From Deinococcus gobiensis I-0 (lineage in GTDB: Bacteria > Deinococcota > Deinococci > Deinococcales > Deinococcaceae), in assembly GCF_000252445.1 (NCBI RefSeq), contig NC_017790.1, forward strand, positions 3,045,638 to 3,109,637: DNA of 64,000 nt, written 5' to 3'. A model generated the notes under the pieces. That model saw nothing but the letters and a program-made list of their open reading frames with translations, was not told the origin of the DNA and ran no database searches. The translations under genes were made by a program, and so were the position numbers. Positions 1-9,800 of this stretch are shown here, one piece after another. Every line of letters begins with the position of its first letter. Positions within the stretch are counted from its first letter, which is position 1.

Positions 1-395
1 ATGCGGCGCGAGGCGGCCAGCAGCGCCGCGTAGCGCCGTCCCTCGGCCGCCGACAGTTGCGCGAGCGTCGGCTCCAGACTGCCCGCCACGTGCAGCGCCT
101 CGGGCGCGAAGGGCTGGCCGCGCCCGTGGTAGGTCGTGGTGGGCCGCGCCGGGCTCAGGGCGGGCAGCGGCAGCCCCAGCCGCGCGTGCAGCCCCCGGAA
201 GACCTGGGGCATGGTGACTACCGTGGGGCCACTGGAAAAGTCGAAGGCCCCGAGCGCGGCCTTGCCGCCGGGGCCGTCCAGCGCGTCCAGCACCGTGACC
301 CTGGCCCCGGCCTGGGCCAGCCGCAGCGCCGCCGCCAACCCCGCGAAGCCCGACCCGATGACCGCGACATGCTGCGGCGTCCTTCCCCGATTCAC
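1..395 (-). CDS. Phytoene desaturase-family FAD oxidoreductase, N-terminal part (runs off the window)
   Basis: About 131 N-terminal residues are visible; the gene continues beyond the left edge. The dinucleotide-binding motif GSGFAG lies at residues 14-19 and the acidic end of the second strand (VTVLDALDG) follows, then GPTVVTMP, a stretch typical of the CrtI/CrtD desaturase family, which desaturates carotenoid backbones using FAD. GTG at 395-393 is chosen because TATCTT lies 6 nt upstream, a leaderless -10 arrangement. It lies near cruF and crtO, so a carotenoid role such as the C-3',4'-desaturase CrtD is plausible, but the substrate cannot be fixed from this fragment. Confidence 0.75.
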   Translation of the reverse strand, partial: MNRGRTPQHVAVIGSGFAGLAAALRLAQAGARVTVLDALDGPGGKAALGAFDFSSGPTVVTMPQVFRGLHARLGLPLPALSPARPTTTYHGRGQPFAPEALHVAGSLEPTLAQLSAAEGRRYAALLAASRR

Positions 396-462
396 GGCCT
401 GAAGATAGCCCAGGGCCGGAGCCGCCTGCCCGCGTCCCCTCCGGCCCTGCTGGACTGCCTCC

Positions 463-1188
463 TTACTTCGGCGTACTGACGGTGTAGGCCACCAGCGACT
501 CGCTGCTCAGGGCCCGCCCGGCGCGCGTGACGCTCAGGGTGCCGCCCGGCGTGGTCACGCCGCCCAGCCGCAGCGTGTAGGTATAGCCGTTTTTCTGCCA
601 CTGGTACTGGTCACCCCCGGCCCTCTGGGTGTGCGTACCGCCCGTGAGCTGCACGCCCGCCGTGCCGTCGCGGTTCTGGCTGGCATACGTGACCTTGCCC
701 CCCTGCTCCCAGACCACGACCGAGTGCTTGGCGGTGGCGGCAAGCACGGCGGCCTGCGGCACGTAGCGGCAGCGGAAGGTCCCGGCCGGCACCTTGAACT
801 CGGAGACATGCGTCATGCGGTAAGCGGGGTCCTGCACGTTCTCGACATTGCTGAGGCGCACATAGAAGTCCGGGGCGCCGCCGACCGTCCGGCCCGCCGG
901 GGTCAGGGCGACGTAGCTGCTGCCCGCCGCGCCCTCGCTGGGGCCGTACTGCCAGGCCTGGGTGGTGTAACGGCTGCCCGTCCACTGCACCAGGGTGGTG
1001 GACTGGGCGCCGCCCTGGCCTGTAGGGGCCGTGACCGCCAGCACCCGGCCCGGCGTGTCGCACCACGCGGCGGCGGGCTTCCAGTTGCCGCCACCCAGGT
1101 TTACGTAGCTGCTGTCCTGGTACCCGGCGGCGCTGGCCGCGCCCACCAGGGCCAGACCTATCAACGGAGCAAAGAAGGCTCGTTTCAT
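463..1188 (-). CDS. Secreted protein of unknown function (241 aa)
   Basis: The N-terminus is a classic signal peptide: MKR, a hydrophobic core and an AASAA cleavage region around residue 20. The mature part (about 220 aa) is rich in Thr, Gly, Tyr and Trp with no long helices predicted by eye, which suggests a beta-rich extracellular or periplasmic domain; two Cys residues (near 43 and 158) could form a disulphide. I recognise no family. A GGAGAGAGG ribosome-binding site lies about 8 nt before the ATG. It stands between a carotenoid oxidoreductase and a divergent MFS gene with no obvious operon partner. Confidence 0.7.
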   Translation of the reverse strand: MKRAFFAPLIGLALVGAASAAGYQDSSYVNLGGGNWKPAAAWCDTPGRVLAVTAPTGQGGAQSTTLVQWTGSRYTTQAWQYGPSEGAAGSSYVALTPAGRTVGGAPDFYVRLSNVENVQDPAYRMTHVSEFKVPAGTFRCRYVPQAAVLAATAKHSVVVWEQGGKVTYASQNRDGTAGVQLTGGTHTQRAGGDQYQWQKNGYTYTLRLGGVTTPGGTLSVTRAGRALSSESLVAYTVSTPK

Positions 1189-1317
1189 GCGCTCAGCCTC
1201 TCTCCGGGACCTGAGCCGAGGCTGACCGGGCGTTGAGCCGGACTGAAGACAATGGGGGCTGTCCCGGCGGAGGGGACACGCCCGCCCCCCGGCGCGGCGC
1301 GGGCCTACACTCGCCCG

Positions 1318-2622
1318 GTGACTGCTGCGCCCCCTGCCGATTCCAGCCGCGCCGTCCTGAGGTTGCCCGAGTTCCGGGCGATGCTCCTGGCGACCGTGTG
1401 CAGCACCCTGGCCGGGCGCGCGGTCGCGCTGACGGTGGCCTACCAACTCTACCAGCTCACGAAAAACCCGCTGACGCTGGGGCTGCTGGGGCTGGTCGAG
1501 GCGATTCCGGCCCTGAGCCTCGCGCTGCTGGGCGGCGTGGTGGCCGACCGCAACGACCGCCGCCGCATCCTGCTGATCACCACCACGCTGGAAGTGCTGT
1601 GCGCCGCGCTGTTCTTCCTGTACGCGCCGCACGCCCCGGTGTCGGGCTACGTGCCCATCCTGGCCCTGATCTTCACGCTGGGGATGGCGCGGGGCTTTTC
1701 GGACCCCGCGCTGCCCGCCTTCGAGGCGCAGGTCGTGCCGCGCGCCCTGCTGCTGCGGGCCTCGGCGTGGCAGTCGAGCGCCTGGCAGGCCGCCGCGATC
1801 ATCGGTCCGGCGCTGGGCGGCGTGCTGTACGCGGCGGTGGGGGCGCGGGGGGCCTACGCCTTCGCGGCCGTGCTGTACGCGCTGGCGCTGGGCTGCCTCG
1901 CCTACGTGAAGCCCAAGCCCCGGCCCGCCTTCACGCCCGGCGAGCCGATCTGGCAGAGCGTGAAGGAGGGGCTGGCCTTCGTGGTGCAGCGGCAGGTGCT
2001 GGTGGGCAGCATGGCGCTGGACCTGTTCAGCGTGCTGTTCGGGGGCGCGGTGGCGCTGCTGCCGGTCTTCTCGTCGGACATCCTGAAGGTGGGGCCGCAG
2101 GGGCTGGGCATCCTGGTCGCGGCCCCCAGCATCGGGGCGCTGGCGGTCATGCTGTACGCCACCCGCCGCCCGCCGGGCCGGGGCGCGGGGCGCATCCTGC
2201 TCTTGGCCGTCGCGGGCTTCGGCGTGTGCATGGTGGTGTTCGGGCTGTCGCGCAACTTCGCCCTGAGTGTGCTCGCGCTGGTCTTCGCGGGGCTGTTCGA
2301 CGGCATCAGCATGGTGATCCGCAAGGCGACCCTGCGCCTCAAGGCCCCGGACCACATGCGCGGGCGCGTCAGCTCGGTGAGCAGCATGTTCATCGGCGCG
2401 AGCAACGAACTCGGGGCCTTCGAGAGCGGCGTGGCCGCCAGCGCCCTGGGCACCGCCCGCAGCGTGTGGGCCGGCGGCCTCCTGACCCTGGCCGTGGTCG
2501 CCGTGACCGCCTGGCTCGCCCCCGAACTGCGCGCGATGGACCTCACCGACATCGCCGAGGACCGCACGCCGGAAGAGGCCGGAGGGCGGGCGATGAAGGT
2601 CGAGCAGGGCTGGGAGAGTTAG
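1318..2622 (+). CDS. Major facilitator superfamily exporter, EntS/MFS_3-like
   Basis: A 434-residue protein with about 12 hydrophobic segments. The conserved loop after helix 2 is present as [14 protein letters not shown], and a second charged loop follows helix 8. The overall pattern is that of the MFS_3 (enterobactin exporter-like) group of drug or siderophore exporters; the substrate is unknown. GTG at 1318 is preferred over the ATG at 1252 because TACACT lies 6 nt upstream, giving a leaderless start, and the extra N-terminal residues from 1252 look non-coding. It is monocistronic; a G-rich repeat follows the stop codon. Confidence 0.85.
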   Translation: MTAAPPADSSRAVLRLPEFRAMLLATVCSTLAGRAVALTVAYQLYQLTKNPLTLGLLGLVEAIPALSLALLGGVVADRNDRRRILLITTTLEVLCAALFFLYAPHAPVSGYVPILALIFTLGMARGFSDPALPAFEAQVVPRALLLRASAWQSSAWQAAAIIGPALGGVLYAAVGARGAYAFAAVLYALALGCLAYVKPKPRPAFTPGEPIWQSVKEGLAFVVQRQVLVGSMALDLFSVLFGGAVALLPVFSSDILKVGPQGLGILVAAPSIGALAVMLYATRRPPGRGAGRILLLAVAGFGVCMVVFGLSRNFALSVLALVFAGLFDGISMVIRKATLRLKAPDHMRGRVSSVSSMFIGASNELGAFESGVAASALGTARSVWAGGLLTLAVVAVTAWLAPELRAMDLTDIAEDRTPEEAGGRAMKVEQGWES

Positions 2623-2623
2623 A

Positions 2624-2657
2624 GGGAGTGGGGGGTGGGAAGTGGTGAGTGGAAGAA
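2624..2657 (+). repeat. G-rich 3'-flanking repeat, copy 1
   Basis: Directly after the MFS stop codon comes GGGAGTGGGGGGTGGGA, continuing as AGTGGTGAGTGGAAG. A closely similar sequence occurs in the same position relative to a stop codon at 31195-31223 on the minus strand. Runs of three or more G could form a G-quadruplex in the mRNA. It may be a small dispersed repeat; no mobile element ends are visible. Confidence 0.5.
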
Positions 2658-2739
2658 GGTGGGGACGAGGTAGTGGAGGTTGCCGGGTGGTCTATGTGCG
2701 CCCCTTGTCCAGAGCCTCTGTGCTTTTCCCCCTCCCCTC

Positions 2740-3816
2740 CTACTGCCGGTACTCCCGCCCCTTCCAGACCGCCCGGCGCCGCAGCGCCCGCGCGTAGACC
2801 GGCAGCATGAGCAGCGGCGTGACCGGCCCCAGCGCCCCCTCGGCCAGATCGGCGGCGCGGCGGCGGCCCGAGAGCAGGTTGACGAGGGGACGCTCCAGCA
2901 CGCTCGCCAGCCGCAGCCAGCGCGCGCCCGGCACCGGCAGCAGCCAGGGCAGCGTGTAGGCCGCGAGTTGCAGCGCAAAGGTGAGGGGCAGCAGCGCCCG
3001 CACGCCGCCGTGGACCCCCAGCAGGCTCTTGCCCAGGCCGCGCACCGACGCCGGGTACGAGCGGTACATCCGCACGCCCAGGCCCCCCTGCCCCAGCGCC
3101 AGCGACAGCCGCCCACCCGAGGCCCGCAGTTCGTAGGCCAGCCGCACGTCTTCGAGCAGTTCGCCGCGCACCGCCGCGTGCCCGCCGAGCGCGCCGTAGG
3201 CCGCGCGCCGGAAGGCCATGACCTGCCCGTTGGCCGCGCTCGCCCGCGCCGAGGGCAGCCGCAGAAAGGCGAAGGGCAGCCCCAGCAGCAGCGTCTGCTC
3301 GACGAGCGGGGTCAGCAGGCGCTCGCCGGGGGTGCGGTTGTCCTGGCGCGGCCACACGCTCAGGAGGTCGGCCTCCGAGGTCTCCAGCTCGCGTAGCAGC
3401 CCGCCCAGCGCGCCGGGCCCCCACATCACGTCGGCGTCGGTAAAGACCAGCACCTCGCCCGCCGCCGCCCCCGCGAGCTGCTGGCAGGCCCAGGCCTTGC
3501 CGGTCCAGCCGGGGGGCAGGGGCGCGCCCCGCAGCACCCGCGCGCCCAGCCGGGCGGCCACGGCGGCGGTGTCGTCCGAGGACTGGTCGTCCAGCACGAG
3601 CACCTCCGCGCCCTGGGCGAGTACGCCGGGCAGGTGGCGGGCGAGGTTGTGCGCCTCGTCACGTGCGGGGATCAGCAGCGACACCCGCGCGCCGGGCGGC
3701 GTGGGCGCGGGCCGCAGCCGGGGAAAGGCCAGGGCGTTGTGCAGCAGCGTGGCGGCCTTGTAGGCCACGAAGGGAAAGACGAACGCACCGTACAGCGTCC
3801 TCCAGCCGGGCCTCAC
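2740..3816 (-). CDS. Family 2 glycosyltransferase, possibly carotenoid-modifying (CruC/CrtQ-like)
   Basis: A 358-residue membrane-associated GT2. After a short N-terminal hydrophobic segment, the GT-A fold shows [13 protein letters not shown] near residue 40, the DDQSSDDT motif, the metal-binding FTDAD around residue 115 and the acceptor-side [11 protein letters not shown] near residue 205; hydrophobic segments follow at the C-terminus. The architecture resembles carotenoid glycosyltransferases of the CruC/CrtQ type, which attach sugar to a hydroxylated carotenoid. GTG at 3816 overlaps the upstream acyltransferase stop (GTGA), implying translational coupling. Being downstream of cruF supports a carotenoid substrate, but this is inference; a glycolipid acceptor is an alternative. 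Confidence 0.75.
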   Translation of the reverse strand: MRPGWRTLYGAFVFPFVAYKAATLLHNALAFPRLRPAPTPPGARVSLLIPARDEAHNLARHLPGVLAQGAEVLVLDDQSSDDTAAVAARLGARVLRGAPLPPGWTGKAWACQQLAGAAAGEVLVFTDADVMWGPGALGGLLRELETSEADLLSVWPRQDNRTPGERLLTPLVEQTLLLGLPFAFLRLPSARASAANGQVMAFRRAAYGALGGHAAVRGELLEDVRLAYELRASGGRLSLALGQGGLGVRMYRSYPASVRGLGKSLLGVHGGVRALLPLTFALQLAAYTLPWLLPVPGARWLRLASVLERPLVNLLSGRRRAADLAEGALGPVTPLLMLPVYARALRRRAVWKGREYRQ

Positions 3817-4511
3817 CGGCGCTCCGTGAGCAGGGTCAGCAGCCGCGCGGCCACGCCCACCCGGTCGTGGGTGCTGCCCTGCCCGCGCACCACGCGCAGG
3901 TAGCCGTCCGGCGGAGCTTCGGGGTCGGCGGCGCGCAGGTCGGCGTCGAGGGCCGCGAGCAGCGCCCCTAGCGCCGGGCGCAGGGCCTCGCCGGTCGTGG
4001 GCGGCCCGAAGCGCAAGAAGGCCTCGGGATGCTGCGCGCCGCGCATGACGACCCGCAGGGCCACCGGCACGAGCGGCACGCCCGCCACCCCCGCGACCCA
4101 GGCCGCGCCGGGCCGCAGCGCCGCGAGCTGCGCCGAGACTCGCCCCTCGGGAAAGATGACCATCCACTCGCCTGCGCGCGCCGCACGCACCGCCGCGCGC
4201 AGGTCGCCCGCGCCGATGGCCCCCACCCGCCGCAGAAAGGGAAAGCGGACGAGCTGGCCCGGCAGCATCATCACGCGGGCGGGGTGGCCGACCGTCCAGG
4301 CGAGTTCGCGCAGGAGGTAACCGTCCCACCACGACCCGTGGGTGGGGGCCACCACCGCGCCGCCCGGCGGCAGCGGCCCACGCAGGTACACGCCCGCCAG
4401 CTCGCGGCGAACGCTGGCGCGGATGCTGCGGCGCACGGCGGCCTCGGCCCAGTCCCAATCCGACCCGGGCCAGGCCGGACCGGGCCGGACGCCCGCGCGG
4501 CGCTCACTCAC
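3813..4511 (-). CDS. PlsC-family acyltransferase, possibly for a carotenoid glycoside
   Basis: A 232-residue 1-acylglycerol-3-phosphate O-acyltransferase fold. The catalytic HX4D motif is HGSWWD near residue 59, and the substrate-binding IFPEGR follows near residue 117. These enzymes transfer an acyl chain to a hydroxyl of a lipid at the membrane. The GTG start at 4511 overlaps the cruF stop by 8 bp and its stop overlaps the glycosyltransferase start, so cruF, this gene and the GT2 form one translationally coupled set. In green sulfur bacteria CruD acylates the sugar placed by CruC; the same logic may apply here, though phospholipid synthesis is the default alternative. Confidence 0.75.
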   Translation of the reverse strand: MSERRAGVRPGPAWPGSDWDWAEAAVRRSIRASVRRELAGVYLRGPLPPGGAVVAPTHGSWWDGYLLRELAWTVGHPARVMMLPGQLVRFPFLRRVGAIGAGDLRAAVRAARAGEWMVIFPEGRVSAQLAALRPGAAWVAGVAGVPLVPVALRVVMRGAQHPEAFLRFGPPTTGEALRPALGALLAALDADLRAADPEAPPDGYLRVVRGQGSTHDRVGVAARLLTLLTERR

Positions 4512-5431
4512 GGCGCACCAGGCGGGCCAGACCCAGGCCCAGCCCCATCGCCAGCAGGGTCACGGCCGCCTCGACATACCGGCCCACCAGGACGAGTCCC
4601 CCCGGCAGGAAAAAGGTCTCGATGGGATACGCGAGCGCGAAATCCCCCTCGCGGTCCTGGGGGCGGCGGGTGAACAGGGCCGACCCCAGGCGCGTCAGGG
4701 CCCAGGCGATCAGCCCACCCACCGCCCACCATCCCAGAAAGTTCTGGAGGGGGGCTCCGGCCCACAGCGGATGCGGATCACTCCAGCGCCAGAAGCCCTG
4801 GGCGGTCATCAGGGGTTCGAGGCCCACGTCCCACAAAGCCAGCAGCCCCCCGGCCAGCACCGGCCGGCCGCCCGCGAGCCGGGTCGCCGCCAGCGTCAGG
4901 GCGAACCAGCCCAGCGGCACGATCAGGGGTACGCCCAGCACGAGTGGCCCCGGCGCGCCCGCATAGCTGTAGACCCCGAAGGGAAAGCCCGTGTGGCTTC
5001 CCAGCAGCTCGGCCCCCCACCCTGCCCCGAAGGCGAGGGCGGCCAGTCCCGCCGCGCGCCCCCAGCCCACCCGCTCGGCCGCGTACGCCAGCGCCGAGAC
5101 GAACAGCGCCGCCGTGCTTGCCAGCCCCAGCACCGGAAAGCCCTGCGGCCACAGCGGCACCGGAATTTTCAGGGCGACGTACAGGGCCAGCCCCCACATC
5201 CAGGGGGGGGTCCGGGCGGCCAGCAGACGCGCCCGGCCGCGCAGGGTGGGCCAGAAGGCCGCGCCCAGCGTGTCGCCCGCCAGGGCCAGCGCGCCCGCGA
5301 GCGGCAGCCCCAGCGCGATCAGCCCCCAGCCGGCCGGCTGGTGCGGCCAGCACCAGCAGCGCCCCGGCGAAGGCCACCCCCAGCGCCGCGAAGGCGAGGC
5401 CCACGCGCAGCGCCAGGGGCGGCAGGGTCAT
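4504..5431 (-). pseudogene. cruF: Carotenoid 1',2'-hydratase, frameshifted near its N-terminus
   Basis: CruF hydrates the psi-end of gamma-carotene-type carotenoids on the route to deinoxanthin in Deinococcus. The expected product (about 307 aa) is a multi-helix membrane protein. It begins at ATG 5431, which overlaps the Nudix stop (ATGA), and reads [12 protein letters not shown] in one frame as far as residue 33. It then continues as [12 protein letters not shown] in another frame to the stop at 4504. The switch falls at 5331-5338, where CCGG is tandemly doubled; removing one 4-bp copy restores a single open frame. Without correction only an internal ATG at 5199 (231 aa, first helices missing) could be used. 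This may be a real mutation or an assembly error. Confidence 0.8.
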
Positions 5432-5864
5432 GTCGGCTGCCCGCGCGCCCGCAGCGCCCGGAAATACCCGGCGGTGGCGGGCGAGACCTCGGCAGGCAGG
5501 GCGTCGAGCGGCCACCACGCGACCTCGGCGGCGTCCTCGCGGGCGACCGGCTGGCCGCCCTGATAGGCCGCCACGAAGACGTGTCTGGTCCAGTCCACCG
5601 TCTCGCCGTCGGGGGATAGCTGGCGTTGCAGCGGCCCGCCCCAGACCCCCAGACGGCCCAGGCGGCCCACCCGCAGGCCGGTGCCCTGACGCAGCTCACG
5701 CCGGGCGGCCAGGGCGTTCCACTCCCACCACGCGCGGCCGCCGCCGGGCACGTCCCACAGGCCGTCGCTGCGCCGCCGCACCAGCAGCACCTCCTGCGCG
5801 CCGAGTTCTCCGGGCCGGCAGACCACGACGCCCGCACCCACCTTCCTGATGATCTTCAGTCCGT

Positions 5865-5868
<4 letters not shown>
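5428..5868 (-). CDS. Nudix-fold protein with incomplete Nudix box
   Basis: A 146-residue Nudix-like protein coded between crtO and cruF. The box region near residue 45 reads [20 protein letters not shown], so the Arg-Glu pair is kept but the two following metal-binding glutamates of REUXEE are Gln-Gly. Hydrolase activity is therefore doubtful; it may bind a nucleotide or act on an unusual substrate. ATG at 5868 overlaps the crtO stop (ATGA) and has GGAGG about 10 nt upstream, so I prefer it to the TTG two codons earlier. Its fixed position between two carotenoid genes suggests co-expression rather than a proven role in pigment synthesis. Confidence 0.8.
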
Positions 5869-7400
<1,532 letters not shown>

Positions 7401-7464
7401 CTGGGGCCAGTGTGGCACGCCCGCGTGCGGGCAGAGCGTCAGGAATGCGCCAGAGTGCCGGGGC

Positions 7465-7836
7465 TCAGGGCAGCCGCAGCCGGTGACCGCTGCCGAAGGT
7501 GACGTTCAGGACCGGCTCCTCGGGGTCGCCGATGTCCACGGCGCACCGGGTCACCTCGACCCCCTCGGGCAGCGTGACCTGCGGGCAGGTGGCCGAAAGC
7601 CGGCCGTCCACCTGATCCGTCACGACCTGCAGGTAGAGCCTGCGCGCCGCCGCCTGCTCACCCGCCTGCGTGGCCGTCTGCCGCGCCGAGAGCAGGTTCG
7701 GGATCAGGACGGCCGCGAAGACCGGCAGCACCAGCAGCAGGACGTGGGCGGCGATCAGGGCGATCTTGCCCGCTGCCGGAAAGGTCGAAGGAAAGCCCCG
7801 CCCAGCCTGCGCCGCGTAGCTGCGGTGGTAGTGCAC
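7465..7836 (-). CDS. Small membrane protein with a type IV pilin-like helix but no prepilin site
   Basis: A 123-residue protein with one hydrophobic helix at about residues 23-48 that ends in [16 protein letters not shown]. This tail closely matches [17 protein letters not shown] of the pilin at 14137-14589. The expected prepilin peptidase site (Gly followed by FTLIEL) is absent; the region reads [17 protein letters not shown] instead. The C-terminal 70 residues contain two Cys (near 84 and 98), suggestive of the disulphide loop of pilins. It could be a pilin-derived membrane anchor or an unprocessed pseudopilin. The GTG start at 7836 is the only one in frame that keeps the helix. No close operon partner. 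Confidence 0.65.
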   Translation of the reverse strand: MHYHRSYAAQAGRGFPSTFPAAGKIALIAAHVLLLVLPVFAAVLIPNLLSARQTATQAGEQAAARRLYLQVVTDQVDGRLSATCPQVTLPEGVEVTRCAVDIGDPEEPVLNVTFGSGHRLRLP

Positions 7837-7905
7837 GAGCTGGGTGAGGCGGGCGCGGTCAGGGACACCCCAGCACTTTAGGCGGCGGGCCGGGCCGCCG
7901 CCGCC

Positions 7906-9777
7906 TCATTTGCCGGAGCCGACCTCGCGCGGCGCCGCGCCGGCCGTGTTCCCGTCCTCCGCCTCGCCGTCCCACAGCGCGCGCATCTCGGGGCTGCGGG
8001 CCAGCAGGTCGCTCAGGGTCCCCTCGTCGACCAGGCGCCCACCGGCCATGACCAGAATCCGGTCGGCGCGGGTCAGGGCGGCGCGGCGGTGCGAGACGAC
8101 CAGGCAGGTCGCGTCCAGCTCGGTAAAGAGGCTGTCCCACAGCGCGGCCTCGGTGCGGGCGTCCAGGGCGCTGCTCACGTCGTCGAAGACCAGCAGGTCG
8201 GCCCCCTGCGCGAGCATCCGGGCGACGGCGGCGCGCTGCACCTGCCCGCCCGAGAGCTTGACGCCGCGCGCGCCGACCTCGGTGTCCAGACCCGCCCCCA
8301 ACTGCGCGAGATCGGGACCGAGCTGCGCGAGCCGCACCGCGCGGTCCAGCTCGGCGGCGTCGGCGCCGCTCAGGACGTTCTCGCGCAGCGGATCGGAAAA
8401 GAGGTTGGGCAGCTGCGCCGTATACGCGCTGCGCGGCGGCACGAAGAAGGTCGCGGGGTCCTCCACCGCCTCGCCGTTCCAGAAGGTGCGGCCCGCGTCC
8501 TGCGGCATCAGGCCCAGCAGGGCGCGCACGAGCGTGGTCTTGCCGCTGCCGATGCGCCCCGTCACGACCACGAACTCGCCGCGCCGCAGCGCGAAGCTCA
8601 CGTCCGCGATGCCCGCGCCGCCGGGGTGGTGGGCGCCCAGGCCCTCGACCCGCAGCTCGCGCAGCGGCTCGGCCACCGGGCGCGCGGGGGCGGGCGGCAG
8701 CTCGGCGTGCAGGTACAGAGGGTGGTGCTCGACCGGCTGGGTGTCGGGGGCGTCCTGAAGCAGGCGGTGCATGCGCTCGTAGCTCACCCCGGTGCGGCGG
8801 TGGCGGGCGATGGCGTCGCCGAAAAAGCCCATCGTGCCGGTCAGGCGCGGCAGCAGGCCGATGAACAGCACGAAATCGGCCACGTCCATCGCGCCGCCCC
8901 GGATGCGCGAGGCGCCCATCAGGAGCACGACCCCCACGGCGATGTTCACCATGTTGGTGTTCACGCCCCGGATCAGTTCGGTGAGGAGCACGTCGCGCAG
9001 CGCGGCCTTCTGGCGCACGTCGCCGAGCGCGCGCAGGTGCGCCACCATGCCGTCCTCGCGGGCGGCGAGCTTGACGGCGCTCACGGCCCCGAAGGTCTCG
9101 CCGATGAAGTCGGTCACGCGGGCGGTCGCCTCGCGCATGCGGCGGCGGTAGCTGCGGATGACCGGCGAGAGCCGCTGCACGAACAGCACCATCAGCAGCA
9201 GCGGCGCGCAGACCAGCAGGGTGATCAGGGGGTCCACCGAGGCCATCAGCCCGACGGCGATGGCGGTGTACAGCAGCATGCCTGCGCCGTCCACCCAGAC
9301 CTCGGTGTAGCCGGCCACGTCGTCCACATCGTCGCGGAAGCGGCTCACCGCCTCGGCGGGCGTGTCGGGCAGGCGCCGCGAGCCGCGCGCGCGCAGCAGG
9401 TACGACATCAGGTTGCGCCGCACGAGCGCGTCGAGGGTGTACCACAGCTCGATCCAGGCGCGGAAGGCCCCGTAGAAGATCCCGAAGCGGCTGACCCGCA
9501 CGAAGGCGAACCAGCCCACCGAGGCCCACGCCGCCAGGATCACGGCGTCCACGCCCTGGCCTGCACTACCCGCCAGCCGCAGCTTGTCGGCTTCCTCCAG
9601 GTGACGGAACACGCCGCTGATCGCCAGCGTGAGGAGCGCGGGCGAGGCATGGACCGCCGACCACATGACGAGATTGAAGGCGAACAGGCCCGGCTGGTAG
9701 ACGAACAGCCGCCGCGAGAGCGCGAAGGTGCGCCCCGGATCGGTCGTCTGGGCGGGGGGGGAGGGGGGGGTGGTCAT
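7906..9777 (-). CDS. ABC exporter half-transporter with degenerate catalytic site
   Basis: A 623-residue type IV ABC exporter subunit: six membrane helices (residues about 30-320) followed by a nucleotide-binding domain. Walker A is GRIGSGKTT (about 407), the signature KLSGGQ (about 507) is canonical, but Walker B ends in VFDDVSS (about 530-536), with Asp replacing the catalytic Glu. It pairs with the upstream gene to form a heterodimer in which one ATP site is non-hydrolytic. ATG at 9777 has AGGAG 5 nt upstream; an ATG at 9804 overlapping the previous stop (ATGA) is the alternative. The N-terminus is coded by two runs of eight C. Substrate unknown (drug, lipid or peptide export). Confidence 0.88.
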   Translation of the reverse strand: MTTPPSPPAQTTDPGRTFALSRRLFVYQPGLFAFNLVMWSAVHASPALLTLAISGVFRHLEEADKLRLAGSAGQGVDAVILAAWASVGWFAFVRVSRFGIFYGAFRAWIELWYTLDALVRRNLMSYLLRARGSRRLPDTPAEAVSRFRDDVDDVAGYTEVWVDGAGMLLYTAIAVGLMASVDPLITLLVCAPLLLMVLFVQRLSPVIRSYRRRMREATARVTDFIGETFGAVSAVKLAAREDGMVAHLRALGDVRQKAALRDVLLTELIRGVNTNMVNIAVGVVLLMGASRIRGGAMDVADFVLFIGLLPRLTGTMGFFGDAIARHRRTGVSYERMHRLLQDAPDTQPVEHHPLYLHAELPPAPARPVAEPLRELRVEGLGAHHPGGAGIADVSFALRRGEFVVVTGRIGSGKTTLVRALLGLMPQDAGRTFWNGEAVEDPATFFVPPRSAYTAQLPNLFSDPLRENVLSGADAAELDRAVRLAQLGPDLAQLGAGLDTEVGARGVKLSGGQVQRAAVARMLAQGADLLVFDDVSSALDARTEAALWDSLFTELDATCLVVSHRRAALTRADRILVMAGGRLVDEGTLSDLLARSPEMRALWDGEAEDGNTAGAAPREVGSGK

Positions 9778-9800
9778 GGGGTCTCCTGTAGGCGCGCCGG

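Noticed and set aside
463..2355. Long antisense frame across the MFS gene joined to the secreted protein
   Set aside because: Only the part up to 1188 has a signal peptide and a ribosome-binding site; the upstream extension is Arg/Gln/His-rich antisense of a clear transporter.
5199..5431. Alternative CTG start for cruF in the main frame
   Set aside because: No ATG, GTG or TTG exists upstream in that frame; the frame-shifted N-terminus with ATG overlapping the previous stop fits the family better.
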